Assembly: GCF_000716435.1 (NCBI RefSeq) | Contig: NZ_JNWO01000039.1 | Coordinates: 1-59,903 of the forward strand | Direction of reading: 5' to 3' | Length of the DNA stretch: 59,903 bases | Source of the DNA: Streptomyces xylophagus | GTDB lineage: Bacteria > Actinomycetota > Actinomycetes > Streptomycetales > Streptomycetaceae | Shown here: one piece after another, positions 43,268 to 51,134 of the stretch | Layout of the letters: each line of letters starts with the position of its first letter | How positions within the stretch are numbered: position 1 is the first letter of the stretch | Translations under genes and position numbers: made by a program | Notes under the pieces: model-generated | Seen by the model: the letters and a program-made list of their open reading frames with translations, nothing else | Told to the model about the DNA's origin: nothing | The model's database searches: none

Positions 43268-44031
43268 GCCGGCATCACGGCGGGGACGTCCCCGTCAGGG
43301 CCCTGCTCGGCGGAGTCGCCCCGGTGCGCGGCGGCCGCGTGCGCGCCGTCGGCTGCCGCCGCGGCCTCCTCGCCGGCCTTGCGCTGCTCGTGGAAGGCGA
43401 GGATCTGCAGCTCGATGGAGAGGTCGACCTTGCGGACGTCGACGCCGTCCGGGACGGTCAGCACGGTCGGCGCGAAGTTCAGGATGGACGTGACACCGGC
43501 GGCCACGAGCCGGTCGCAGACCGGCTGGGCGGCACCGGCGGGGGTGGCGATGACGCCGATGGAGACGCCGTTGTCGCTGACGATCTTCTCGAGCTCGTCC
43601 GAGTGCTGCACCGGGATGCCCGCGACGGGCTTGCCGGCCATCGCCGGGTCGGCGTCGATGAGGGCGGCGACGCGGAAGCCGCGGGAGGCGAACCCGCCGT
43701 AGTTGGCGAGGGCGGCGCCGAGGTTTCCGATGCCGACGATCACGACCGGCCAGTCCTGGGTCAGGCCCAGTTCGCGGGAGATCTGGTAGACGAGGTACTC
43801 GACGTCGTAGCCCACACCGCGGGTGCCGTAGGAACCGAGGTAGGAGAAGTCCTTGCGCAGCTTCGCGGAGTTGACCCCGGCGGCGGCCGCGAGCTCCTCG
43901 GAGGAGACCGTGGGTACCGAGCGCTCCGAGAGTCCGGTCAGCGCGCGGAGGTACAGCGGGAGACGGGCGACGGTGGCCTCGGGAATCCCTCGGCTACGGC
44001 TCGCCGGTCGGTGAGTTCGGCCAGTTGCCAC
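43264..44031 (-). CDS. rex: Redox-sensing repressor Rex
   Basis: 255 residues from GTG 44031 (AGGAGCACC upstream). Residues about 18-90 form a winged helix (IPEATVARLPLYLRALTGLS, VNSAKLRKDFSYLGSYG). The Rossmann domain binds NAD(H): VVIVGIGNLGAALANYGGFA, then AALIDADPAM. The C-terminal tail is Ala/Glu-rich. Rex releases DNA when the NADH/NAD+ ratio rises. It heads a coupled rex-hemA-hemC-hemD unit, and a near-perfect Rex operator lies about 80 bases upstream, so it represses its own operon, as known in S. coelicolor. A longer frame to 44238 would run through the operator and is rejected. Confidence 0.97.
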   Translation of the reverse strand: MATGRTHRPASRSRGIPEATVARLPLYLRALTGLSERSVPTVSSEELAAAAGVNSAKLRKDFSYLGSYGTRGVGYDVEYLVYQISRELGLTQDWPVVIVGIGNLGAALANYGGFASRGFRVAALIDADPAMAGKPVAGIPVQHSDELEKIVSDNGVSIGVIATPAGAAQPVCDRLVAAGVTSILNFAPTVLTVPDGVDVRKVDLSIELQILAFHEQRKAGEEAAAAADGAHAAAAHRGDSAEQGPDGDVPAVMPA

Positions 44032-44107
44032 GGTGCTCCTGCGGGTAGAGCGGGGCTGTGGGCGGTCACACGTACCCAGACCGCCCCGTCGGAAGCAGGC
44101 TATGTCT

Positions 44108-44125
44108 TTGTGAACGCGTGCACAA
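44108..44125. promoter_or_regulatory. Rex operator (ROP) upstream of rex-hemACD
   Basis: TTGTGAACGCGTGCACAA matches the Rex consensus TGTGAACGCGTTCACA with one mismatch and is almost perfectly palindromic. It lies 77 bases before the rex start codon, in the promoter region of the 247-base gap to the glutaredoxin-like gene. Confidence 0.92.
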
Positions 44126-44278
44126 AGATGGTGTCCGATTTGCCCGGCCAACGTGACCGGGGTCACGCACACGCGTCCCAGGCGCATTCCAGGGGGCAAA
44201 ACCGCCACACTCCTCGTAATTCCCGCCCCCGAGACCAAACCGCCGTCGATCCTAAGCGACGTTCCGGTGCGCGTTGAA

Positions 44279-44518
44279 CTACTTGGTCAGTTCCCGGCGC
44301 AACCGCCCCTCGTCCACCCGCCAGAACGTGTGTTGTTTGCCATCGACGAGAACGACCGGAATCTGCTCCCAGTACTCGTCGTGGAGACGCTGGTCCTCGG
44401 TGATGTCCTTCTGTTCCCAGGGGACTCCGAGGTCGGCGCACACCTTCTCGACGACGAGCTGCGCGTCCTCGCACAGATGACAGCCGGGCTTCTGGATGAG
44501 GGTGACGAGATGACTCAT
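44279..44518 (-). CDS. Glutaredoxin-like protein (DUF836 type)
   Basis: 79 residues from ATG 44518. Thioredoxin fold with redox motif KPGCHLCEDA (Cys13 and Cys16, CxxC), the cis-Pro region EQIPVVLVDG, and the closing WRVDEGRLRREL. Likely a small cytoplasmic thiol oxidoreductase. ATG 44527 nine bases upstream is an alternative start. It sits between rex and the HAD-IB gene, an arrangement conserved in streptomycetes, so it may belong functionally with redox control. Confidence 0.85.
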   Translation of the reverse strand: MSHLVTLIQKPGCHLCEDAQLVVEKVCADLGVPWEQKDITEDQRLHDEYWEQIPVVLVDGKQHTFWRVDEGRLRRELTK

Positions 44519-44632
44519 GCGCACCATTCTCACGCCGTCCGAGGACTTCTTTAACGGCCCGGTCGCGGAGAGTTCACAGCCTCCGAACCTCTCGGCTCCG
44601 GAACCACCGAACAAACTGGCTATGCTCACGAC

Positions 44633-45577
44633 ATGGCCGCTCTCGGATGGCTCACTCCCCGTAGGCGCTCCGCCACGGCGCGCAGTGTGTTGGCAGGCGA
44701 GGCCTCTGCGGAGGCAGCGCGCAAGTCGTCGCAGGACGTCCAGGACATACAGGACGCCGATGCGCTCTCCAAAGACGCGCAGGAACCGGAGTTCCCTGTC
44801 CTCGGCGACGACAGAGCCGCGGCCTTCTTCGACCTCGACAACACCGTCATGCAGGGCGCGTCGATCTTCCACTTCGGCCGCGGCCTGCACAAACGGAAGT
44901 TCTTCGAGACCCGCGACCTCCTCAAGTTCGCCTGGCAGCAGGCGTGGTTCAGGCTCGCCGGCTCCGAGGACCCCGAGCACATGCAGGAGGCGCGCGACTC
45001 CGCGCTGTCCATCGTCAAGGGCCACCGCGTCGCCGAACTCCAGTCGATCGGCGAGGAGATCTACGACGAGTACATGGCCGAGCGCATCTGGCCCGGCACC
45101 CGCGCCCTCGCCGAGGCGCACCTCGCCGCGGGTCAGAAGGTGTGGCTCGTCACAGCCGCCCCGGTGGAGATCGCCAATGTGATCGCCCGCCGCCTCGGCC
45201 TCACCGGCGCGCTCGGCACGGTCGCCGAGTCCGTCGACGGCGTCTACACCGGCAAGTTGGTCGGCGAACCGCTGCACGGCCCCGCGAAGGCGGAGGCCGT
45301 AAGGGCGTTGGCGGCGGCGGAGGGCCTGGACCTGTCCCGCTGCGCCGCGTACAGCGACTCGCACAACGACATCCCGATGCTCTCGCTGGTCGGCCACCCC
45401 TACGCCATCAACCCGGACTCCAAGCTGCGCAAGCACGCGCGCGAGCTGGACTGGCGGCTGCGCGACTACCGAACGGCCCGCAAGGCGGCCAAGGTCGGCA
45501 TCCCGGCGGCGGCAGGCGTGGGCGCGGTGGCCGGTGGCACGGCCGCGGCGATCGCATTGCACCGCCGACGCCGGTGA
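44633..45577 (+). CDS. HAD-IB family hydrolase, SerB-like
   Basis: 314 residues. HAD motif I is in [14 protein letters not shown] (nucleophile Asp), motif II in [16 protein letters not shown], and motif IV in [17 protein letters not shown]. The cap region is helical ([20 protein letters not shown]), as in the HAD-IB phosphatase group. The first 60 residues are a variable charged leader, and the C terminus ends in a hydrophobic Ala/Gly segment followed by HRRRR ([20 protein letters not shown]), possibly a membrane anchor. The substrate is probably a small phosphomonoester. Immediately upstream of bldN, as in S. coelicolor. Confidence 0.9.
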   Translation: MAALGWLTPRRRSATARSVLAGEASAEAARKSSQDVQDIQDADALSKDAQEPEFPVLGDDRAAAFFDLDNTVMQGASIFHFGRGLHKRKFFETRDLLKFAWQQAWFRLAGSEDPEHMQEARDSALSIVKGHRVAELQSIGEEIYDEYMAERIWPGTRALAEAHLAAGQKVWLVTAAPVEIANVIARRLGLTGALGTVAESVDGVYTGKLVGEPLHGPAKAEAVRALAAAEGLDLSRCAAYSDSHNDIPMLSLVGHPYAINPDSKLRKHARELDWRLRDYRTARKAAKVGIPAAAGVGAVAGGTAAAIALHRRRR

Positions 45578-45892
45578 CGCGGTAAACACAGCCAATCCAC
45601 GGGTCGTACCCGCGTAACCCCCTGTCCAGTCACGTTGGCTGCACACGGCCACAACACGCCCCGGTCCCTGACTGAATTCGGACCGTTCTGATCAACAACC
45701 GGTCACTCTGCGGTACTTGATCGGGCGTCAACCGGTTACAGAAGCGACGTAATCGATGATTTGAGCAACTGGGTGTAGCAGTGCCTGCACGAAGCGTTAT
45801 TCTCCTCAGACGCAATCCGGTACCCCTCCGTCGCTACGACGGGTGAATGTTCCGGTACTGCACGTGATGGAAGCTCTGCCTCTGGGAGTCCC
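45578..45892 (+). promoter_or_regulatory. bldN upstream region
   Basis: 315 bases without a gene. It is distinctly richer in A and T than its surroundings between about 45660 and 45800 and holds the GGGAG ribosome site 4 bases before the bldN GTG. In S. coelicolor bldN transcription is repressed by BldD; I could not find a full BldD box here by eye. A loose hairpin (CAGCCAA/TTGGCTG, about 45590-45640) may end HAD-IB transcription. Confidence 0.5.
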
Positions 45893-46666
45893 GTGTACCC
45901 ACACGTCGGGGTTGACGCCTCGGGCCTGGCTACGCTGCGCGCAACGGTCCAAGACCTGTTGCGCGGCTTCGTCCCCACCGCGTACGCCGTCCCCGCCGCC
46001 TTCGCCACCACCGCACCCGTCGGTCCGTGCTACGCACTGGCCGACGGTGGCGCCGCGGTGGGCAGACGAGGGCGCTCGGCCGGCGCCGCCACCGCACGCC
46101 GTCCGGCCGCTGACAGCGACAGCGCCCGGATGATGGACCTCGTGGAGCGTGCCCAGGCCGGCGAAGCCGACGCCTTCGGCCGCCTCTACGACCAGTACAG
46201 CGACACTGTGTACCGGTACATCTACTACCGAGTGGGAGGCAAAGCCACCGCCGAGGACCTCACCAGCGAGACCTTTCTGCGCGCCCTGCGCCGCATCGGC
46301 ACGTTCACCTATCAGGGTCGGGATTTCGGCGCCTGGCTCGTGACGATCGCCCGCAACCTGGTCGCCGACCACTTCAAGTCGAGCCGCTTCCGGCTGGAAG
46401 TGACCACCGGCGAGATGCTCGACGCCAACGAGGTCGAGCGCTCCCCCGAGGACTCCGTCCTGGAGTCCCTGTCGAACGCGGCCCTGCTCGACGCCGTACG
46501 ACGGCTCAACCCCCAGCAGCAGGAGTGCGTCACGCTCCGCTTCCTGCAGGGCCTCTCCGTCGCGGAGACCGCCCGGGTGATGGGCAAGAACGAGGGTGCG
46601 ATCAAGACCCTCCAGTACCGGGCCGTGCGCACTCTCGCGCGGCTCCTCCCGGACGACGCCCGCTGA
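45893..46666 (+). CDS. bldN: ECF RNA polymerase sigma factor BldN
   Basis: 257 residues from GTG 45893. The first 80 or so residues are a pro-region (GVDASGLATLRATVQDLLRG ... RRPAADSDSAR), which S. coelicolor BldN removes by proteolysis. Region 2 follows (AEDAFGRLYDQYSDTV-like AFGRLYDQYSDTVYRYIYYR, AEDLTSETFLRALRRI) and then region 4 (LNPQQQECVTLRFLQGLSVA, MGKNEGAIKTLQYRAVRTL). It directs genes for aerial hyphae, including chaplins, rodlins and bldM. The cognate anti-sigma gene rsbN follows after 233 bases. The neighbourhood rex-HAD-bldN-rsbN confirms the identity. Confidence 0.96.
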   Translation: MYPHVGVDASGLATLRATVQDLLRGFVPTAYAVPAAFATTAPVGPCYALADGGAAVGRRGRSAGAATARRPAADSDSARMMDLVERAQAGEADAFGRLYDQYSDTVYRYIYYRVGGKATAEDLTSETFLRALRRIGTFTYQGRDFGAWLVTIARNLVADHFKSSRFRLEVTTGEMLDANEVERSPEDSVLESLSNAALLDAVRRLNPQQQECVTLRFLQGLSVAETARVMGKNEGAIKTLQYRAVRTLARLLPDDAR

Positions 46667-46740
46667 CGGCACACGTTCGGTAGCGCCCAACTCGCGCTCA
46701 GTGAAAGTCCGTTGAGTTCGCGGTCGGATCATCCGTCGTC

Positions 46741-46769
46741 CGTAACCCAAGTGCCGCGCCACTCGTTGT
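46741..46769 (+). promoter_or_regulatory. Predicted BldN-dependent promoter of rsbN
   Basis: CGTAAC (46741-46746), 17 bases, then CGTTGT (46764-46769). This closely resembles the reported BldN promoter pattern (CGTAAC and CGTTGA, from recall). It is 130 bases before the rsbN start and fits the known BldN control of rsbN as a negative feedback loop. Confidence 0.6.
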
Positions 46770-46899
46770 GCGGGATACAGGCTCCCTGTGGTCACGACCT
46801 GACCCACCCCGATCACTCGATCGTGTGGATGCGGTCAGGCTGTGCAACCCTCAGGACCCCCTGGGGAGTCGACCGTCATGACGAGAGGAGGTGCCGCCA

Positions 46900-48117
46900 G
46901 TGATCGCGAACGTATCGGCGCACCGGCGGGCGAACGCCTTCGCCCAGGCCCTGGATGAGGAGCAGTCCGACCGGGGTACGGCGGCCGAGCAGTCCGAAGG
47001 ACCGGCCCCGGCCCCGACTGCTGCGGAACAGACCGAGCAGGGCCGCATGCTGGCCTTCGCCACCGGTCTCGGCGAGCTGCCCAAACCCGTACTGGACCCC
47101 GAGGTCAAGGTCGTCCAGCGGGCCCAGCTGGTCGCCGCGTTCGAGGCCATGCTGCAAGGCGAGGCACCAGAACCTTCGGTACCGGAGCAGCGTTCCCACC
47201 GGTCCCGGGGCGCTCACCGGGCCACCGGTCTGGGCAAGCTGCGACCGCGGTCCCGGCTCAGCAAGGGCCTCGCGGCCGGCGGCCTGAGTGTCGGGGTCGC
47301 CGCGGGTGCCTTCGGCGGAGTGGCCGCGGCGAGCTCGGGTGCCCTGCCCGGCGACTCGCTCTACGGCCTGAAGCGCGGCATCGAGGACTTCAAGCTCAAC
47401 TACCTGTCCGACGGCGACGACCAGCGCGGTGTGGCCTACCTCGACCAGGCGTCCAACCGCCTGAGCGAGGCACGCCGGCTGATCGAGCGGGACCGCGGCG
47501 GCCACCTCGACCACGAGCAGCTCGGCGAGATCCGCCGCACGCTGTCCGGGATGACGCACGACGCGTCCGAGGGCCACCGCCTGCTGCACGAGGCGTACGA
47601 GCAGGACCCGAACTCGCTGGGCCCCATCCAGGCCCTCTCCGCGTTCTCCCGCTCGCACCGCGAGGCCTGGGGCGCCCTGCGCGACCGCCTCCCCGTCCAG
47701 CTCGGCGACGTCAGCGACCAGGTCTCCTCGGTCTTCGACGCCATAGACGAAGAGGTCGCCCCGCTCCAGTCCCTGCTCCCCCAGCCTCCGGCGAAGACCA
47801 GCGGCGGTGGAACAGGCAAACACCGCGCTCCCGGTACGACGTCCACGGGCGGCTCGACGGGCTCCCACCGCTCGACGCCCCCGAGCACGACCGACGGCTC
47901 CGCGGAGACCGGCCACTCCAGCACCCCCAGCGAGTCCACCACCGGCGACGGCCTCCTCGACGGCAACACGGGCGGCCTCCTGGACCCCCCGAAGTCCTCG
48001 GGCACGGCGTCCCCGTCCACGAGCAAGCCCTCGATCACAGAACCGGACGTCACACTGCCGCCGCTGCTCCCGGGGTTGCTGCCGGGCTTGGGCATCGACA
48101 GCGAGGACGCGAACTAG
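46900..48117 (+). CDS. rsbN: Anti-sigma factor RsbN for BldN
   Basis: 405 residues from GTG 46900 (VIANVSAHRRANAFAQALDE), with AGGAGG just upstream; an in-frame GTG at 46891 lies within that site. The N-terminal cytoplasmic region (1-120) should bind BldN (RMLAFATGLGELPKPVLDPE). One transmembrane segment lies near 125-145 (AAGGLSVGVAAGAFGGVAAA), followed by an extracytoplasmic DUF5667 domain (SSGALPGDSLYGLKRGIEDF and onward), and a Ser/Thr/Pro-rich tail ending LPPLLPGLLPGLGIDSEDAN. It sequesters BldN at the membrane until development requires it. Assignment rests on position after bldN and on this architecture. Confidence 0.94.
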   Translation: MIANVSAHRRANAFAQALDEEQSDRGTAAEQSEGPAPAPTAAEQTEQGRMLAFATGLGELPKPVLDPEVKVVQRAQLVAAFEAMLQGEAPEPSVPEQRSHRSRGAHRATGLGKLRPRSRLSKGLAAGGLSVGVAAGAFGGVAAASSGALPGDSLYGLKRGIEDFKLNYLSDGDDQRGVAYLDQASNRLSEARRLIERDRGGHLDHEQLGEIRRTLSGMTHDASEGHRLLHEAYEQDPNSLGPIQALSAFSRSHREAWGALRDRLPVQLGDVSDQVSSVFDAIDEEVAPLQSLLPQPPAKTSGGGTGKHRAPGTTSTGGSTGSHRSTPPSTTDGSAETGHSSTPSESTTGDGLLDGNTGGLLDPPKSSGTASPSTSKPSITEPDVTLPPLLPGLLPGLGIDSEDAN

Positions 48118-48137
48118 CAGTACGTAAAGGCAAGTTG

Positions 48138-48163
48138 GGGCGCCCCTCTAGCGAGGGGCGCCC
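48138..48163. terminator. rsbN terminator hairpin
   Basis: 11-bp perfect stem GGGCGCCCCTC/GAGGGGCGCCC with loop TAGC, 20 bases after the rsbN stop and between convergent genes; followed by TTTGCTTTT. Confidence 0.8.
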
Positions 48164-48175
48164 ATCGTCTTTGCT

Positions 48176-48229
48176 TTTAGGGGCGCGGGGAACTGCGCGA
48201 CAAGCCCCCACCGGCCCGCAGCCAAAAAA
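48176..48229. repeat. Single copy of the GGGGCGCGGGGAACTGCGCG repeat
   Basis: Begins TTTTAGGGGCGCGGGGAAC and ends GGCCCGCAGCCAAAAAA. It is the same unit as the arms of the inverted repeat at 2921-3074, with one base difference in the core (GACAAG for GACCAG). It abuts the stop codon of the acyltransferase gene. Confidence 0.85.
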
Positions 48230-48231
48230 CT

Positions 48232-49305
48232 CTAGAAGAACACCGACCGCCGCTGCACCAGCAACTTGTACAGCGTGTGCTGGATCTGCTCCCTCACCTG
48301 GTCCGTGAGGTTGAACATCAGCATCGGGTCCTCGGCCGCCTCCGGCGGGTAGCCGTCCGTGGGGATCGGCTCGCCGAACTGGATGGTCCACTTCGTGGGG
48401 AGCGGGATCGCGCCCAACGGGCCCAGCCAGGGGAACGTGGGCGTGATCGGGAAGTACGGGAAGCCCAGGATGCGGGCCAGGGTCTTCGAGTTGCCGATCA
48501 TCGGGTAGATCTCCTCCGCGCCCACGATCGAGCACGGGATGATCGGCGTGCCCTGGCGCAGGGCCGTGGAGACGAAGCCGCCCCGGCCGAACCGCTGGAG
48601 CTTGTAGCGCTCGCTGAACGGCTTGCCGATGCCCTTGAAGCCCTCCGGCATCACACCGACAAGTTCGCCGCGCGCGAGCAGGCGCTCGGCGTCCTCCGCG
48701 CAGGCGAGCGTGTGACCGGCCTTGCGGGCGAGTTCGTTGACCACCGGCAGCATGAAGACGAGGTCCGCCGCGAGGAGGCGGAGGTGACGGGCCGCGGGGT
48801 GGTTGTCGTGGACGGCGATCTGCATCATCACGCCGTCCAGCGGCAGCGTCCCGGAGTGGTTGGCGACGATCAGCGCGCCGCCCTCCGCCGGGATGTTCTC
48901 GATGCCCTTGACCTCGACCCGGAAGTACTTCTCGTACACCGGGCGCAGCGCCGGCATCAGGACCTCGTCGGTGAGCTCCTCGTCGTAGCCGAAGTCGTCG
49001 ACGTCGTAGTCCCCGGTCAGCCGGCGGCGCAGGAAGGACAGGCCGTGGGCGATACGGCGCTCCAGGCCGCTCTGCCCGCCCTGGCCGACCTCGTCGTCCG
49101 GGGCCTGCTCCGGCTCCTGCTCCTCACGCGTCACAGGAACATCATCCTGCGCGAAGTGCTGGCCGGGCAGGGGCTGGACCTCACGGACCAGCGCGGGCTC
49201 GCCGTTCTTGCGTCGGTTCCCCGCGCTCCGGCGCCGCTGCGGCCGCTGCACGTTGTTCGCACGGGACCGGTCGTCGTCGAACGGAATGACCTTGGCATCC
49301 GCCAT
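48232..49305 (-). CDS. PlsC-like lysophospholipid acyltransferase
   Basis: 357 residues from ATG 49305. The first 100 residues are charged and disordered. The acyltransferase domain carries block I ALIVANHSGTLPLDG (an NHxxxxxD variant with the catalytic His and Asp), block III LVGVMPEGFKGIGKP (EGF for EGT), and block IV TPIIPCSIVGAEEIYPMIGN. It probably acylates a lysophospholipid or a related lipid at the inner membrane face. It lies 14 bases downstream of the epimerase gene, with which it is likely co-transcribed. Confidence 0.9.
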   Translation of the reverse strand: MADAKVIPFDDDRSRANNVQRPQRRRSAGNRRKNGEPALVREVQPLPGQHFAQDDVPVTREEQEPEQAPDDEVGQGGQSGLERRIAHGLSFLRRRLTGDYDVDDFGYDEELTDEVLMPALRPVYEKYFRVEVKGIENIPAEGGALIVANHSGTLPLDGVMMQIAVHDNHPAARHLRLLAADLVFMLPVVNELARKAGHTLACAEDAERLLARGELVGVMPEGFKGIGKPFSERYKLQRFGRGGFVSTALRQGTPIIPCSIVGAEEIYPMIGNSKTLARILGFPYFPITPTFPWLGPLGAIPLPTKWTIQFGEPIPTDGYPPEAAEDPMLMFNLTDQVREQIQHTLYKLLVQRRSVFF

Positions 49306-49319
49306 CGTTGATGCGCTCC

Positions 49320-50381
49320 TCAGTTGGCGCTCGGCGTCGGGGGGTGGCCACTGCCCGGCCGGGACAGCGCGGCGATCCGGTCGACGGCCCCCGCGAGGAC
49401 CTGCGGCGGCAGCAGCCCCGGGCCCTGGCTGCGCGCGAAGTCCGCGAAGGTCTCGGCGGTCGTGTACTTCGGCCCGTACCCCAGCGTCTCGCGCATCTGG
49501 ACCGTCGAGACGACCCGGCCGTGGGTGAGCAACCGGATCTGTTCGGGGGAGAAGTCCGTCATCCCCAGCGTACGCACCAGGGAACCGGCCCAGGTGACCG
49601 CGGGAAGCAGCAGCGGCACCGTCGGGCGGCCCAGGCGCCGCGAGCACTGGGAGAGCAACAGGACGCCGTCCCCGGCGATGTTGAAGGTGCCGCTGTTGAG
49701 CGTGCCCCGCTCCGGGTCGTGCGAGGCGATCCGCAACACCTCGATCACATCGTCCTCGTGGACGAACTGCAGCCGCGGGTCGTAGCCGAACACCGTCGGC
49801 AGGACCGGCAGCGAGAAGTACGACGCGAGCGGCGAATCCGCCGTAGGACCAAGGATGTTGGCGAACCGCAGCACGCACACCGCGACGTCGGGCCGGCGGC
49901 GGGCGAAGCCGCGCACATATCCCTCGACCTCGACGGTGTCCTTCGCGAAGCCGCCGCTCGGCAGGGACTTCGGCGGGGTGCCCTCGGTGAAGACGGCCGG
50001 GTCGCGCGGTGCCGAGCCGTAGACGTTCGTACTGGACTTCACCACCAGCCGCTTCACCACCGGCGACTTCTGGCAGGCGCCGAGGAGCTGCATGGTGCCG
50101 ATGACGTTGGTCTCCTTGACCGTGGTCCGGCTGCCGCTGCCCAGCGCGGTGCCCGTCACGTCCATGTGGACGACCGTGTCGGCGCCCGACTCGGCGAGCA
50201 CGCGCGCGATGGTGGGCTGCCGGATGTCGGCCTGGATGAACTCCGCGCCCCCGAGATGGTGCCCGGGCACGACCGCGTCCACGGCGATCACCCGGTCGAC
50301 CTCCGGGTCACGCTGAATGCGTCGTACGAACCGGCCCCCCAACTGACGGGCCGCTCCGGTCACGAGCACGACCTTCCCCAA
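49320..50381 (-). CDS. NAD-dependent epimerase/dehydratase family protein
   Basis: 353 residues from TTG 50381 (VVLVTGAARQLGGRFVRRI follows directly). An extended SDR: the nucleotide-binding TGAARQLGG is a shifted TGxxGxxG, VVHMDVTG follows, and KSSTNVYGSAP supplies Ser, Ser, Thr and the catalytic Tyr. AKDTVEVEGYVRGFARRRPD lies after it, with a Lys near the usual position. RFANILGPTADSPLASYFSL and LQFVHEDDVIEVL are typical of nucleotide-sugar epimerases. The substrate is unknown. The TTG start has AAGGAAGG about 10 bases upstream. Confidence 0.85.
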   Translation of the reverse strand: MGKVVLVTGAARQLGGRFVRRIQRDPEVDRVIAVDAVVPGHHLGGAEFIQADIRQPTIARVLAESGADTVVHMDVTGTALGSGSRTTVKETNVIGTMQLLGACQKSPVVKRLVVKSSTNVYGSAPRDPAVFTEGTPPKSLPSGGFAKDTVEVEGYVRGFARRRPDVAVCVLRFANILGPTADSPLASYFSLPVLPTVFGYDPRLQFVHEDDVIEVLRIASHDPERGTLNSGTFNIAGDGVLLLSQCSRRLGRPTVPLLLPAVTWAGSLVRTLGMTDFSPEQIRLLTHGRVVSTVQMRETLGYGPKYTTAETFADFARSQGPGLLPPQVLAGAVDRIAALSRPGSGHPPTPSAN

Positions 50382-50510
50382 GATCAGCGCCTTCCTTTTG
50401 AGTTACCCGTATGCGGCCAACCTAGCGGTTGGGTGTTGCGCTGTGATGACCGCCTGACGCACGAGAACCCGAGTACCCACATTCGGCACATGACACGGAC
50501 ACGGGCATAA

Positions 50511-50546
50511 CTGTGGCCCCCCACCGAATTCGGTGGGGGGCCACAG
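50511..50546. terminator. Terminator hairpin after the bS22 gene
   Basis: Perfect 16-bp stem (CTGTGGCCCCCCACCG and its complement) with the 4-base loop AATT, 26 bases after the stop of the bS22 gene on the minus strand. Confidence 0.88.
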
Positions 50547-50572
50547 GAGACGCTCTCGCGGCGCTGCGTCGC

Positions 50573-50671
50573 CTACTTCTTGTTGCGACGCTGAACGCGC
50601 GTGCGCTTCAGCAGCTTGCGGTGCTTCTTCTTAGCCATCCGCTTGCGCCGCTTCTTGATAACAGAGCCCAC
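50573..50671 (-). CDS. Small ribosomal protein bS22 (AURKAIP1/COX24 domain)
   Basis: 32 residues, GTG start: [20 protein letters not shown], then [12 protein letters not shown]. Almost entirely basic, as known for the actinobacterial 30S subunit protein bS22 that binds near the decoding centre. Typical mycobacterial and streptomycete length. Flanked by its own strong terminator, so it is an independent transcript. Confidence 0.95.
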   Translation of the reverse strand: MGSVIKKRRKRMAKKKHRKLLKRTRVQRRNKK

Positions 50672-50782
50672 GACTACCCTCGCTCACTTCTCATCACTCG
50701 GTGCTGGGCATCATGGGCCCATACGACCTACAAGGGGCCAGCCTACCCGTCCGAGCGCTGAGGTCGTAATCGAGGGATCGCC

Positions 50783-50995
50783 TCAGGCTGTCTCCACCCC
50801 CACATAACTCTCGCGAAGGTACTCGTGTACCGCTTGCTCGGGGACGCGGAAGGACCGCCCCACCCGGATAGCGGGCAGATGACCGCTGTGCACCAACCGG
50901 TACACGGTCATCTTCGACACTCGCATCACCGAGGCGACCTCCGCCACGGTAAGGAACTGAACCTCGTTCAGAGGCCTCTCGCCAGCTGCAGCCAT
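50783..50995 (-). CDS. bdtA: Helix-turn-helix protein BdtA-like (excisionase/MerR-type fold)
   Basis: 70 residues from ATG 50995. Single HTH_17 domain: EVQFLTVAEVASVMRVSKMT, VYRLVHSGHLPAIRVGRSFR and VPEQAVHEYLRES. Identity follows from order: in S. coelicolor the BldD target bdtA (SCO3328) lies just after the bldN-rsbN region and the small ribosomal protein gene, as here. It is a small DNA-binding protein; targets are not visible. Other in-frame starts upstream pass through an inverted repeat. Confidence 0.82.
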   Translation of the reverse strand: MAAAGERPLNEVQFLTVAEVASVMRVSKMTVYRLVHSGHLPAIRVGRSFRVPEQAVHEYLRESYVGVETA

Positions 50996-51023
50996 GACAC
51001 ACCTGAACCTTCCGCACTCGACG

Positions 51024-51048
51024 GTCACCGGCTTCCCCTTCCGGTGAC
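51024..51048. promoter_or_regulatory. Inverted repeat upstream of bdtA
   Basis: GTCACCGG, 9 bases, then CCGGTGAC, 29 bases before the bdtA ATG. Could be an operator or a leader hairpin. The half-site contains TCACC, part of the early BldD consensus, but in the reversed order. Confidence 0.5.
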
Positions 51049-51134
51049 TCTTCGTCGTTGCGTGCTCACTCCCCAATGTAGGGGCGTGTGATGCGAGTGG
51101 GGAAGAGGTGCACCCATCGGCGACCATCGGCGGC

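Noticed and set aside
45578..45892. A BldD box upstream of bldN
   Set aside because: Expected from S. coelicolor, but the best stretch (TTACGCGGGTAC on the reverse strand) misses key positions, so I did not call it.
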